From Gambelia wislizenii (Eukaryota > Chordata > Lepidosauria > Squamata > Crotaphytidae): DNA of 64,000 bases. Below the pieces are notes generated by a model. That model saw nothing but the letters and a program-made list of their open reading frames with translations, searched no databases and was not told where the DNA came from. The first letter of the stretch is position 1; each line of letters starts with the position of its first letter. The stretch covers positions 2,125,501-2,189,500 of the forward strand of contig JAUMIR010000015.1 in NCBI GenBank assembly GCA_030847615.1, given 5' to 3'. This document shows positions 1 through 10,711 of this stretch, piece after piece. The translations under genes were made by a program, and so were the position numbers.

Positions 1-539
1 GGACAGCAACATTCGTCACATAGTCAGTCCATTATATGCAATGGCATAGCAAAATGGTGTCCCTTATATAAGATGTCCAAATCAAGGTTTGCTTTTTGGA
101 TTATTATTTTCTTAAGAATATTTTCAAATCATGTATTTGAAATGTCCCTTCATATTTGCTGGAGTTTGGTTCCAGGACCCCCCATGGACATCAAAATCCG
201 TGAATATTCAAGTCCCATTCTATGCAATGGCAGAGCAAAATGGTGTCCCTTATAGAAGATGGCAAAATCAAGGGTTGCTTTTTGGATTATTATTTTTTTA
301 AGAATACAGTTGTCCCTTCGTATTTGCTGGGGTTTGGTTCCAGGACCCCACCGTGGATACTCAAATCCGTGAATACTCAAGTCCCGTGATATGCAATGGC
401 AGAGCAAAATGGTGTCCCTTCTATAAGATGGCAAAATCAAGGTTTGCTTTTTAGATTATTATTTTTTAAAGAATATTTTCAAGCCGTGAATACTTAAACC
501 AGTGGATACCAAATCTGTGGATACGGAGGGACCACTGTA
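1..539. mobile_element. Tigger/pogo-like MITE cluster (TIR CAGTTGTCCCTYC)
   Basis: Two partial and one more complete unit sharing 'GGTTTGGTTCCAGGACCCC' and 'GTGAATACTCAAGTCC' blocks; the last ends GGAGGGACCACTG with TA. The family resembles the Tigger/pogo TIR and TA target preference. Truncated by the window edge. Confidence 0.75.
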
Positions 540-941
540 CTTCGCTCCATCAATAGATGGCATTCAGAGGCATTTTTGGCGCCCGGCTAATGCAGGCCGG
601 GTGGCCTCTCATTTCCTGTTGACCCCGAAGAGGGGCGTCTCCTCAACCATTTTTGCATATTAAAAATGTACATTGTCCTGCCTTTCACACACCCCACAGG
701 GCCTGACAGACAAGACTTCCCAGTGGGTGAGCCATTCCACGTGCGTCCACATTCGGCTCCCATCCCATCCAGCCCTCCCGGCTTGGCTTCCCGGCTGTTT
801 TCTTGTAATTTTACCCCTTGGCACAGAAATGTGTCGGCTTCCAGATCCAGCAAGAAGGGAAAGAAAGAGCAAAAAAGGGAGCAGTCAGGCCTCTTGGCAT
901 TTTCCTCGCCTCACGCCATGTGCAAACGGTTAAGCAAAGCC
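540..941. other. Unassigned intergenic sequence
   Basis: No gene or element recognised. Frames here are short and overlap on both strands. Confidence 0.5.
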
Positions 942-1169
942 CAGGACCGGTTTAAGGAATTTGGGGGGGGGCTGCAACGCTTTATTTTGGGGGGCCCCAT
1001 ATGTTTATTTCAGGTCAATGTAACCTAACTCAAGCTAAGCTATTCACAGTACAGGATATTCGGATTATTACTAATAATGTTTTTGCAGGAAGAGGGTTAC
1101 GATAGGGACCCCCACAATGATGGGGACCCCTGGGGATGCTGATGCCGTGGGTGCCTTAAACTGACCCTA
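942..1169 (+). mobile_element. hAT-like MITE, copy 1
   Basis: TIR CAGGACCGGTTTAAGG at the left and TTAAACTGACCCTA at the right, flanked by the perfect 8-bp duplication GCAAAGCC (934-941, 1170-1177). An 8-bp duplication and CAGGRCCGG termini fit hAT. Confidence 0.8.
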
Positions 1170-1544
1170 GCAAAGCCACAGCAGTGGCAATGGGGAAAGG
1201 AAAGCCACTTTCTTGTGGCAGGACGCTGGGATCGAATTCTGCTCTGCTGGACAGGTTGCCTTTCTTGGAAGGCCCTGGGCTAGCTTAGAGAGAGTGACAA
1301 AAAACAAACACATCCCCTCCAACATTTCATAGATGAAAACCTGAGAAATGTGCATGCAGAAATGAAACTCACTCCTCCTTTTCTTTCCTTTTTTCTCTTC
1401 CTTCCTTCCATCCATTTAGGAACAATTTCTTTTAAGCAAGCCCTGGATCAATACTACAACAACTCATTTGTGCAAGCTACTGCCTGGCCCTATACCCAGG
1501 ACTCTAATGCTACATTCATTTTTTATAGAGTCATGGAGCTGGCA

Positions 1545-1925
1545 GGGAACTCCAAGGGTCATCTAGCTCAACCCCCAACCTGGGTAATTTACTTAAGAGT
1601 GGGAAACTCCAAGGGTCATCTAGACCACCCCCCACCTGGGTACTTGAAAGCAGGGAACTCCAAGGGTCATCTAGACCAAACCCCCACCTGATACTTTACT
1701 TGAGAGCAGGGAACTCCAAGGGTCATCTAGACCAAACCCCCACCTGGGTACTTTACTTGAGAGCAGGGAACTCCAAGGGTCAGCTGGATCAAACCCCCAA
1801 CCTGGGTACTTTACTTGAGAGCAGGGAACTCCAAGGGTCAGCTAGACCAAACCCCCACCTAGTACTTTACTTGAGAGCAGGGAACTCCAAGGGTCATCTA
1901 GCTCAACCTGGGTACTTTACTTGAG
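1545..1925 (+). repeat. Minisatellite, 7 copies of ~56 bp, derived from a CR1 3' end
   Basis: Copies start at 1545, 1601, 1653, 1709, 1766, 1824 and 1880 (each GGGAACTCCAAGGGTCA or close). The unit resembles the reverse complement of the CR1 tail (GACCCCAAGGGCCATCTAGTCC type), so a CR1 end appears to have been amplified in tandem. Confidence 0.8.
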
Positions 1926-2120
1926 ACGAAACAGGCAGAGGATTGCTTAGCAGATGTGGGGCTATGGCAATGCTTCCAAAATTACACACATTTTGAAGAG
2001 GGAGAAGATATAGTCTGAAAAAGTAACTTTCCCAAGCTTTAGGCTAGTGTCCTCCTTCTCACGGCAGTCAGCCAGTTTCATAAAGTTAATGTTTCCTTCT
2101 ATGTTACTATATGCTGCATC

Positions 2121-2495
2121 CAGGACCGGTTTAAGGAATTTTGGGGCCCCCTGCAATGCTTTACTTTGGGGCCCCCATATGTTTATCTCAGATCAATGTA
2201 ACCTAACCTATTCACCGTACAGGATGTTCAGATTATAGTAGGACCCCCGTATCGATGGATTCATTATCCATGGGACACAAAACAGCACACCTACCATAGA
2301 GTCTTCCTAGAAAATGTGTCTTCCCTAGCCCTTTTCTAGGCCTTCCAAGGCAACTCTATGGTATTTTAAACCAGAAATCCCATTATTTTCATATTAAGGA
2401 GGCCAACACGGGGCCCTCTCTTGACCTCGGGGCCCCCTCTTGACCTCGGGGCCCCCTGCCAATGCTGATTTGGCAGACAGGTTAAACCGGCCCTG
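2121..2495 (+). mobile_element. hAT-like MITE, copy 2, with a pogo-type fragment inside
   Basis: Ends CAGGACCGG...CCGGCCCTG, flanked by the perfect 8-bp duplication GCTGCATC (2113-2120, 2496-2503). About 2237-2395 is a fragment of the TAGGACCCC...ATTCATTATCC repeat, inserted later. Confidence 0.8.
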
Positions 2496-2555
2496 GCTGC
2501 ATCTCATATTTCAAGGTAGACTCCCCCTAAACATGGGGGCTCATTTAGAGAGAGC

Positions 2556-2690
2556 TGGTGGGGTGTAGTTTAGTGGTTAGAGTGTTGGACTGGACTGTCT
2601 TGAGAGCTCCAGGTTCAAATTCACCCTGAAGACATGAATCTCATGGGGAGACCATGGGCCAGTCCTTGCAGGGTGGCTGTGAGTATATAA
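2556..2690 (+). mobile_element. tRNA-derived SINE
   Basis: Box A-like TAGTTTAGTGG and box B-like GGTTCAAATTC at the correct spacing, followed by the squamate-type tail (GGAGACC...CAGGGTGGCTGTGAG). Not a functional tRNA: no cloverleaf 3' half. Confidence 0.65.
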
Positions 2691-2799
2691 TCATATATAA
2701 TAACATATGTTGCATTAATCCCATTCAGGGGCAGGAACCCTCTAACCCTCCAGATGTGTAGGACTGCATTTCCCATCATTCCTCACCAATGATGATACT

Positions 2800-3190
2800 G
2801 ATACTGATAATAACCATATATCCATCTCATAATTTCACAGTTTGGGACTCAAGGCAACTTAACAGCAAAAACAGAAATAGTTAACAATTCACAGTATACA
2901 AAAGTTAAAAAGCAATTAAACTAAATTAAGTTAAGCAAAATTAAACAATTAAGTGAAAGCCAGTTGAAAAAAATAAACTGCTTCATCAACAGCAACAAGA
3001 AAAAGTCCAGTGCATTATACCATGTCCTAAACAGTTAATTTTCAAACGCCGGACGGAATAAAAAAGGGTATTATTACCTGCTAGCAGAAAAATTGTAAGG
3101 AGGGGGCCAGTCCAGCCTTTCTGGGAAGGGCATTTCAGAGCCTGAGAGCAACCACCGAGAAGGCCCTGGCTCCCAACTTCTCACAAAATA
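2800..3190 (-). mobile_element. LINE 3'-end-like fragment, clade uncertain
   Basis: A-rich tract with a 'CAACCACCGAGAAGGCCCTGG' type end, a pattern seen at 3' ends of vertebrate L2/CR1-group elements. Assigned by resemblance only. Confidence 0.35.
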
Positions 3191-3498
3191 TACCAATGCA
3201 TACTCTCAAACTTTCCCAATTTGAAAGGGACAAATTAAGGCTCTATCCTTCTGTTTTTTCAGATGCATTTAAAATGTCCTAGTTTCTCTTTCCTTCTCCC
3301 ACTTTGTCCTCTGCGTACATCAATTGCTGCAAATTGCGTTCAAGGTGCAAAAGTAGCTTGCACTCACCTTAAAAAGAGTTAAGGATGGAGAGGGGAGGAG
3401 AGGGAAGAATGCTGCCCTGCCCAGTTGGCTTAGGCAAAAGCAAACTGCTGCAGCCTTTGCTAGATTCTGTGTTCTTCCCCATTAATAACATTTGCCAT
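3190..3498 (+). repeat. Interspersed repeat family M (TIR CATACCCTCCAAC type)
   Basis: Shares 'AAAATGTCCTAGTTTCTC', 'TTTGTCCTC..C', 'GCAAAAGTAGTTTGCA' and 'TTAGGCAAAAGCAAACTGC' blocks with copies at 14370-14590, 17641-18611, 34085-34407, 42267-42470 and 58280-58620. Cut on the right by a CR1. Confidence 0.55.
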
Positions 3499-3499
3499 C

Positions 3500-4022
3500 T
3501 TGATCAGACCTCACCTGGAATACTGTGTCCAGTTCTGGGCACCACAATTCAGGAAGGATATGGATAAGCTGGAATGTGTCCAGAGGAGGATGACCAAAAT
3601 GGTGGGAGGTCTGGAAGCCATGATGGCCTATGAGGAGCGGCTTAGGGAGCTGGATGTGTTTAGTCTGGAGAAGAGAAGGTGAAGAGGGGACATGAGAGCC
3701 ATGTTTAAATATTTGAAGGGATGTCATACTGAGGATGGAGCAAGCTTGTTTTCTGCGGCTCCAGAGACTAGGACATGGAGCAGTGGATTCAAACTACAGG
3801 AAAAGAGATTCCACCTAAACATTAGGAGGAAATTCCTGACAGTAAGAGCTGTTCGGAAGTGGAATACATTGCCTAGGAGTGTGATGAAGTCTCCTTCTTT
3901 GGAGGTTTTTAAACAGGGGCTGGATGGCCATCTTTCGGGAATGATTTGATTGTTTATTCCTGCAAGGCAGGGGGTTGGACTGGATAGCCCCTTGGGGTCT
4001 CTTCCAACTCTATTATTCTATT
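3500..4022 (+). mobile_element. CR1 LINE 3' end, 5'-truncated
   Basis: Encodes broken remnants of the CR1 reverse transcriptase C-terminus ([18 protein letters not shown], then [10 protein letters not shown]) and ends in TTATTCTATT-type repeats. Frameshifted. Confidence 0.85.
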
Positions 4023-4529
4023 AGCACACTCTGCCATTGCTTGCCCACCCATATCCCCATTTGTACCTGTTTGAGGGTACGTGAATCACCTCTCTTGCAG
4101 CTTGAATCCATTGCTTCTGCCCTCTGAAGCAGCAGAAAACAAGCTCACTCCATCTTCCATATAATAGTTCAAAATGGCTGCCCCACAGCACTTTTAAGGC
4201 TTCTCTGTTCCGGCAAGTGAAGCTTATCCTAGAAGCCACACACCTGTTGAAAGGCTTTCTTTTACACAACTGTTAAAGGCATAGCAGCCCTCTTTTCTTT
4301 CCATGTGGCTGCAACCTGCTTGCTGTGGATTTCTAAACATCACAGCTCCAGGCATCGAAATTTTCCAAAGGGAGAGTAGAGAAATTTAATCACAAGGCAG
4401 CAGAGATCTATGAATGGTTCTATTAGCCACAAAGGCCAAATGATAAATTCTGTATATCCAGAAGCAGTCTAGGTCTGGAAGAAAATTGCGTCTGGCTTTC
4501 CCTTGTTGTGAAACAGAGCAACTTTGGAT

Positions 4530-4738
4530 GCATCTACACTGTAGAATTAATGCAGTTTGACACCACTTTAACTGCCATGGCTCCATCCTATAGAATCCTG
4601 GAGTTTGTAGTTTGGTGAGGCACTAGCACTCTTTCACGGAGAAGGCTAAAGACCTTGCAAAACTACAAATCCCAATATTCCATAGGATGGAGCTACAGCA
4701 CTTAAACTGTATTATTTCTATGGGGTAGATGCACCCTA
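4530..4738. mobile_element. Palindromic foldback MITE (GGATGCATCTACACTG type)
   Basis: The arms are inverted: 'GCAGTTTGACACCACTTTAA' at left matches 'TTAAACTGTATTA' at right, and 'CCATCCTATAGAATCCTGG' matches 'ATTCCATAGGATGG'. Related copies at 51495-51706 and, split, 55378-56205. Confidence 0.7.
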
Positions 4739-4844
4739 ACCTAGGGTGGACTTGATCCAGCAGAGTTCATCTTAGGTGCTCATGTAACTGCTTTTTAAGA
4801 CAGGAAAAAATAAGTCTGAAAAGCTTGGGGAAAAGTTGCTTTTT

Positions 4845-5045
4845 TGGACTACAACACCCAGCACCACCAAGCTCTCTACGCAGCATGTTGCAACCTAAAC
4901 ATTCTGCATAAGGCAGCAATGGGCATTATGCAGCCATCCATATGTGGTGGGAGTGCAACCCCCATCATCCCCCAATCCAGCCCAGCTGTGAATGCTGGGA
5001 GCTGCAGTCCAGCCAAATCTGGAGGGACACATGATTCCTGCACAC
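4845..5045. repeat. Palindromic repeat (GGGAGCTGCAGTCC type)
   Basis: 'GACTACAACACCCAGCA' and 'TGCTGGGAGCTGCAGTCC' form opposing arms. Similar short copies lie near 8930-9120, 31100-31230, 39826-39956, 58050-58160 and 61560-61640. Confidence 0.5.
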
Positions 5046-5136
5046 TTGACAGTACTTCCACACCTCTACTCATCTTGATGGCAATACAAGACAGTGGTTA
5101 GACTGGTGCTTAGGACTGGGATGCTGAACTGGGGTA

Positions 5137-5290
5137 GTGAGGTGTAATGGTTAGTGATGCGGGTGATCCAGATTTGGATTTCGATTGGCAATCTCTATCA
5201 TTCTCTGTCTCTCTCTCTAGCCTACTTCACAAGGTTGTTGTGACAATAAAGTGGCAAGGAATCATGTGGAGAGGTGCAAGAGGACTCATT
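5137..5290 (+). mobile_element. tRNA-derived SINE, diverged
   Basis: GTAGTGAGGTGTAATGGTTAG head and 'CCTACTTCACAAGGTTGTTG' tail motif typical of squamate tRNA SINEs. The middle is degraded. Confidence 0.5.
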
Positions 5291-5764
5291 TTGGACATGA
5301 GCTCTATGGGGGAAAGGTAGGGTGGGCAAAGGGGGGTGGCCCACAGGCTGCATTTGGCCCTTTTGGGGGCCCAAAGGGTGGCCCAGGAACTCTTCAATTC
5401 TTCAGATCCCCTAAAATATATTTTAAATCCTGGGTGAGGTTTTGCCCCCAAATGGCTAAAAGTCCACTGCAAAAATCACCCAGAATCAAAACCAGCAGAG
5501 ATGTCACAAACAATACATAAGCTAAAATATTTGGAAAAATATATTCTCATTTGCCAAACACTCTCCTTGACCCAAACTGGCATTTCGTGTGCTTCTGAGA
5601 AAGCTGGAACCCCGTCCGATAAGGCAACTGCAATTGCCTGGCGCCAGAACTGGGCACAGCACTCAGCAACAACCAAACAACACACAGCAGGGTTGGCAGC
5701 TCAGGATCGTCTCCCGGTGGGCCATGAGGTTTCTGGACCAAAACCTGCAAAAGAGGGCTAGCTG

Positions 5765-5850
5765 CTTTGATTGTTTATTCCTGCATGGCAGGGGGTTGGA
5801 CTAGATGGCCCTTGGGGGTCTCTTCCAACTCTATGAATCTATGATTCTAT
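5765..5850 (+). mobile_element. CR1 LINE tail
   Basis: Only the last 85 bp (GGTTGGACTAGATGGCCC...TTCTATG). Its terminal TAT is duplicated around the next element. Confidence 0.8.
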
Positions 5851-6073
5851 GGAGATTTTCAGACAACACTGTTATAGTGTTACTATTTCACTTTATTTGA
5901 TGTGGCTGCCTCCTGTTGAGTCCTGGGACTTGCAGTTTAGGGAGGGGCATTTACAACTCCCAGCCAGAGAGATCTTAGGCCTCATTAACTACAAACCCCA
6001 GAATTCCACAGGAGGAAGCCAGAGCAGTTAAAGTGGAATAGTAACACTATAACAGTGTAGTCTGAAAATCTCC
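5851..6073. mobile_element. Foldback element with 3-bp TSD (GGAGATTTTCAGAC TIR)
   Basis: Starts GGAGATTTTCAGAC and ends GTCTGAAAATCTCC. The arms continue inward (ACTGTTATAGTGTTACTATT against AATAGTAACACTATAACAGT). Flanked by TAT (5848-5850, 6074-6076) inside a CR1 tail, so the empty site is readable. Confidence 0.8.
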
Positions 6074-6154
6074 TATGATTCTATGACACCAGGGGATGTC
6101 ATTAAGTATTAGGCATTCAGTACCAACCACAGTTGCTCGCAGATCGCCATTCAA

Positions 6155-6177
<23 letters not shown>

Positions 6178-6189
<12 letters not shown>

Positions 6190-6806
6190 ATGTGAAGTTG
6201 AATGGCTGGCATCTATAGGTTTTCCATGTTTTTTTTTTCCCAGGCTTAGCTTCTGAGGCCGTGTTCTGGAAGAGTTTACTCCTGACATTTCGCTTGCATC
6301 TGTGGCTGGCATCTTCATAGAATCATAGAATTGCAGAGTTGGAAGAGACCACAAGGGCCATCCAGTCCAACCCCCTGCCACGCAGGAAATCACAATCAAA
6401 GCATCCCCGACAGATGGCCATCCAGCCTCTGTTTAAAGACCTCCAAGGAAGGAAGGAGACCCCACCATGCTCCGAGGGAGTGTCTTCCATTGCCAAACAG
6501 CTCTTACTGTCAAAAAGTTCCTCCTAATATTGAGGTGGGATCTCTGTTCCTGGAGCTTGCACCCATTGCTCCGTGTTCCAGTCTCTGGAGCAGCAGAAAA
6601 CAAGCCTGCTCCATCCTCAGCGTGACATCCCTTCAAATACTTAAACAGGGCTATCCTATCGGCCCTTAACCATCTTTTTCCAGGCTAAACATACCCAGCT
6701 CCCTAAGTCTCTCCTCATAAGGCATCGTTCAGAGAATGGTGGCATAGGGGTGTGCATTTGGATGGCTAATTTCTGGGTGGAGATATGCAAACAGACACTT
6801 AATCCT
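6178..6806 (-). mobile_element. Penelope-like fragment interrupted by a CR1
   Basis: Reads (on -) the GATGCCAGCCACAGATGC / GGCCTCAGAAGC motif family, with its hammerhead-like core broken by the CR1 at 6316-6726; the rest resumes TTCAGAGAATGGTGGC at about 6729. Confidence 0.55.
6316..6726 (-). mobile_element. CR1 LINE 3' end inside a Penelope-like fragment
   Basis: Minus-strand CR1 tail (CATAGAATCATAG at the left). The flanking TTC/TTC is consistent with a short duplication. Confidence 0.8.
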
Positions 6807-7001
6807 CCTTGCATTCAAATACTGTACACAAATGTACATATCCTCCCCAACAGGGGTTCACAGTATATAAACCCCACACACCTACAGACCACCATTCTCT
6901 GAAGATGCCAGCCACAGAAGCAGGCGAAATGTCAGAAAGAAACTCTTCCAGAACACGGCCTCACAGCCTGGAAAAAAACCATGGAAAACCACACAGAATA
7001 T
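6807..7001 (+). mobile_element. Penelope-like fragment with hammerhead-like core
   Basis: Ordered motifs: AAATACTGTACACAAATG, CAGTATATAAACCCC, then CTGAAGA...GCGAAATGTC (6899-6933) flanked by TTCT/AGAA, then the 'CACGGCCTCACAGCCTGG' A-rich end. Confidence 0.6.
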
Positions 7002-7119
7002 CTTTTCCTGTTTGGACGTTAAGACAGAAGTCTTTGCTAAAGGGGCCATTCTCAGGTCAAGGTGAAATTTTAAAAATATTCCTTCTCACTGACTAAGGGA
7101 GATGGGTTAAGGGACACTT

Positions 7120-7755
7120 CATAGATTCATGCAGCTGGAAGAGACCACAATGGTCATCCAATCCAACCCCCTTCTCCCGTGTAGGAATACACCATCAAAG
7201 CATTCCTGACGGATGGCCATCCAGCCTCTATTTTAAAACCTCCAAAGAAGGACACTCCATCATGCTCCCAGGCAGCGTATTCCACTTTTTAACAGCTCTT
7301 AGTCTCAGGAAGTTCCTCCTAATGTTTAGGTGGAATCTCTTTTCCTGGCATTTGAATCAATTGCCCTAATCACTAGAGCAGCAGAAAACAAACTTGCTCC
7401 ATCCTCAGTATGGCATCCCTTCAAATATTTAAACATGGCCATCATGTCCCCTCTCAACCTTCTCTTCTCCAGGCTAAACATGCCCAGCTCCCTAAGCCGC
7501 TCCTCATGGGGCATCATGGCTTCCAGACCTCCCACCATTTTGGTCGCCCTCCTCTGGACACGTTCCAGCTTCTCCATATCCTTCCTGAATCGTGGTGCCC
7601 AGAACTGGACACAGGATTCCAGCTGAGGTCTGACCAAAGCAGAACAGAGTGGATTATGACTTCCCTTGATCTAGACACTATACTCCTATTAATGCAGCCT
7701 AGGATCATATTGGCTTTTTTAGCTGCTGCATCACACTGCCTTACTTGCTTGTAGC
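7120..7755 (-). mobile_element. CR1 LINE 3' end
   Basis: Minus-strand remnants of RT C-terminal coding ([20 protein letters not shown]) and 3' tail; one of the longer copies here, with frameshifts. Confidence 0.85.
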
Positions 7756-9575
7756 CAGAAGGTGAATACAGAGCAGGAGGGTGAACCCTGGCAGCACACA
7801 GACTGTGAGGGAAGAAGGAAGCTAAATTAGTAAATACAGTACTGTACTGTACAAACTTCCCTCGTGAGTGTTTGCATGTTGTAGCAATAAATTAACTAAT
7901 TAATTGCAAATTTGTAGCAAGCTGCTGCTCTCCTAGCTGAGCCAGAGATCTGCCCACAGCCCTTTCTTCTTGAATGGAGCCAAGCCCTGCGCCCCACAAA
8001 CTGGAGAATTTGCACCCTTGTCACCTGCCTGGAAGTGACCCACAAGAACTGGAGACCCAGGGCCAAAGCCCTGCGATCTAGCAAGCCTAGGCCCCAAATT
8101 TTTGGAATGGGAGTTTTTGGCCTGGCTTCCGGGCTGCTCCAAGAGTGAAGGAGAAAGCTCTCTGTCCCACACACAAACACACAAACACGCCACACATACA
8201 CACCAGGCCAAAAACATTGGTTTGCAGCAGCTGTCCGAGACACTTGGCTTCCCCCAAAAAACCACAGGCATGCTTCCTCCTGGCTTCCTCTCATTCCCCA
8301 AAAACTATGCATAAGAAATTCCACATCACAGCCTCCTTGGCATGCCATGAAAGGCCCGAAGCTGCACCTGGAGCAGGTAGCCAGTGACCTTGGAGTGGCC
8401 TCATCAGGCTCTTGGCTTGGAGCAGAGAAGGGGAACGCTGCTTTGTTAACTCCAGGCTGCAAAGGGAGAGAGGGAGAGAAAAAGCATGGCAAGGCAAGAA
8501 AGTTCTTGCAGCCCCAGGGCAACCGGTGTCTGGAAAAGGTGCAGGTGTTGTAGGTGTTGTGTGAAACCCAGCCAGACTTGTGGTGCTGCAGCAGAAAGGG
8601 CAAAGCTAGTTCATTCCTCCTTGCAATCCTCAAGGGGCCAAAGCAAACACCCCCTTGAGACTGAGCAGGTGGGAGGTGTCAGCAGAGGACTGGGGAAGTT
8701 ACATTACTGGAGGAGGGAGCTATGAGCCCTGATTAGGGGATTCTGGGAGCTGTGATCCTTTAAAAAGCGAACGTTGGCCTTCACCATCAGGGTGTGTTTG
8801 GTTATTCCATGGCGGAAGCCCTGAAACAAGTCTCACACATGGAAATTGATGGAAATCCCCACATGACAAAACTTGCCATTTTCCGTCTAAAATCATTGAC
8901 TCCTCTACCTCTGTTCTATCCTTTCTGCAGCCCAGAGCCCTGGTGGTGCTTTGGACTATAAACCCCATCATCCTTTCCAGTGGACATCTGGTGTGGCTGG
9001 CTGAGATTGTAGTCCACATGATCTAGGAGGGGAGAAGACCACTTTTCCCCCTCTAATTCAGGAGCAGGATTCCTGCAGCCCTCCACATGGCATTGGACTG
9101 CACCTCCCAGCATTCCTCACCTACGCTGGCTAGGGGGTTGCTGGAAGTTGTTGCTCAACCCCATCTGCAGGGTTGTACAGTGATTCCCACTTCTGCTCTG
9201 GTTGATTTTCCGAGGATTGATTTGCATAGATTTGTAAGCCCCTCAGGACAGAGACCTATGCTTTCACAACAAAAAGCATCACATTGAGTCTATCCTTGCT
9301 GTTATGAGCTTCCTTTTTAGCTTATGGAACTCCCTGCCACAAGATGGAGTAATGGGTCACAGCCCACTGGCTCTCAGCAGGAAGCCAATAATGTGGCAAT
9401 CTCAAAACTATAGGGGGATTTCTGTTCTTCGTGGGGAGATACATACCCTCCAACTGTCCGGATTTGGCACAGACAGTCCCAATTAATTCTCTGTCATCCC
9501 CCTTTTTCACCTGGCTTTAAAATGCCCCAGTTTCTCTTTCTTCTCCCCACTTCTCCCCCTATGTCCTCAGCTTAC
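7756..9575. other. Unassigned intergenic sequence
   Basis: Contains a copy of unclassified family F (7756-8100; AGCAAGCTG...CTCCTAGCTGAG...GAGATCTG), a CA-rich tract (8161-8200), a palindromic repeat (8930-9120) and a family M fragment (9445-9560). A 245-codon open frame on the - strand (7896-8633) shows no domain. Confidence 0.5.
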
Positions 9576-9705
9576 CCATTGCTCTGTGTCCTAGTCTCCG
9601 GAGCAGCAGAAGACAAGCTTGCTCCATCCTCAATAACCTATATAACACTTTACTCCTATTAATGCAGCCTAGAATCGCATTGGCTTTTTTAGCTGCTGCA
9701 TCCCC
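9576..9705 (-). mobile_element. CR1 LINE fragment, internally deleted
   Basis: Joins the 'GCTCCGTGTCCTAGTCTC' region directly to the 'CTCCTATTAATGCAGCCTAG' region of CR1, skipping RT coding in between. Confidence 0.7.
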
Positions 9706-10710
9706 CATTGCATCTGCTCCTCCAAAGAAAATCAATTTTATGCCCCCCCCCGAATATTCATAAATACTCTCTACAGAGCTTTCCTGGGGGGGGGGGTGAA
9801 TGTGGCCCCCTGGACTTCCAAATTTGCCCACCCTGGGCTGCAGAAAAAGGCTGTAGATCATTTTTATATCTTTCCAATTTTTTCTGGCTTGGAAATGGGG
9901 GTAGAAGGGGGAGAGATGGACGAATTATCATGGCTGAAAGGGGAGCCTGATGCTTGCTTGGTTCAAAGCAAACACTCCTAGCGGCCCCAGGGCAGTGTGC
10001 CCAGGGTGGCTCGACCCAGCTGGAGGGTGGGCAAGGGTCCCAAGCAAACAGCCAGCCGCTGATACAACGACTCTTTAAACAACGCAATGTATTGAAACAC
10101 ACACACCCATACACACACACACTAACAATATCTCTCCCTTCTCTTCACTGGGGAAAGCAAAGCAAGGGGGGATGTGAAAAGCCAGGCCTAAGATCACAGG
10201 ACCCGGGTCCTAGCCCAGCCTGAACAATGGCTGCCAACTTGGCCCAGTTTGACCCGTCCCCGGGTGCCAAATTTGGCAGAAAGAGCAACACATTTCCACG
10301 ACATGGGAAAGGGACTGTTCGGGGTGACCATCAGGCCAGCTGATGCAATGCATAGATAAATGCATACAGTTTGAGAATTGGAACAATTGCATCCAAATTT
10401 TGCATCCTGCTCCTAAAAAAAAAGAAAAAAGAAAAATAAGAGCCCCTTTTCCATGCATTTGGTAGTTAGTGATTAATATCTAATGACCTGTCTCTCAGAC
10501 CTAGGACTCCCAGTACCATTTCAGCAGAATGGGGATCATGACAGGATACCTATAAATCTCTAGTTTAAGTGCATTAAAACAAAACACTTATCTAGTTTCC
10601 TATAGCTGGAGTAGGTTTTGTATTAAGGACACAACGGGATCGTCTATCAGCAGGGCGTCGTTTTATTTACTGATACAATATAGGTAATGTCTGTGTGTGT
10701 ATCTCCAAAG
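9706..10710. other. Unassigned intergenic sequence
   Basis: G- and C-runs and a CA tract (10098-10123). No gene or known repeat recognised. Confidence 0.5.
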
Positions 10711-10711
10711 G

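Noticed and set aside
2556..2690. tRNA gene
   Set aside because: Box A/B only, no cloverleaf; it is a SINE head. The same applies to 32528 and 36853.
7896..8633. 245-codon open frame on the - strand
   Set aside because: Overlaps unclassified repeats and a CA tract; composition is not protein-like and there is no homology I recognise.
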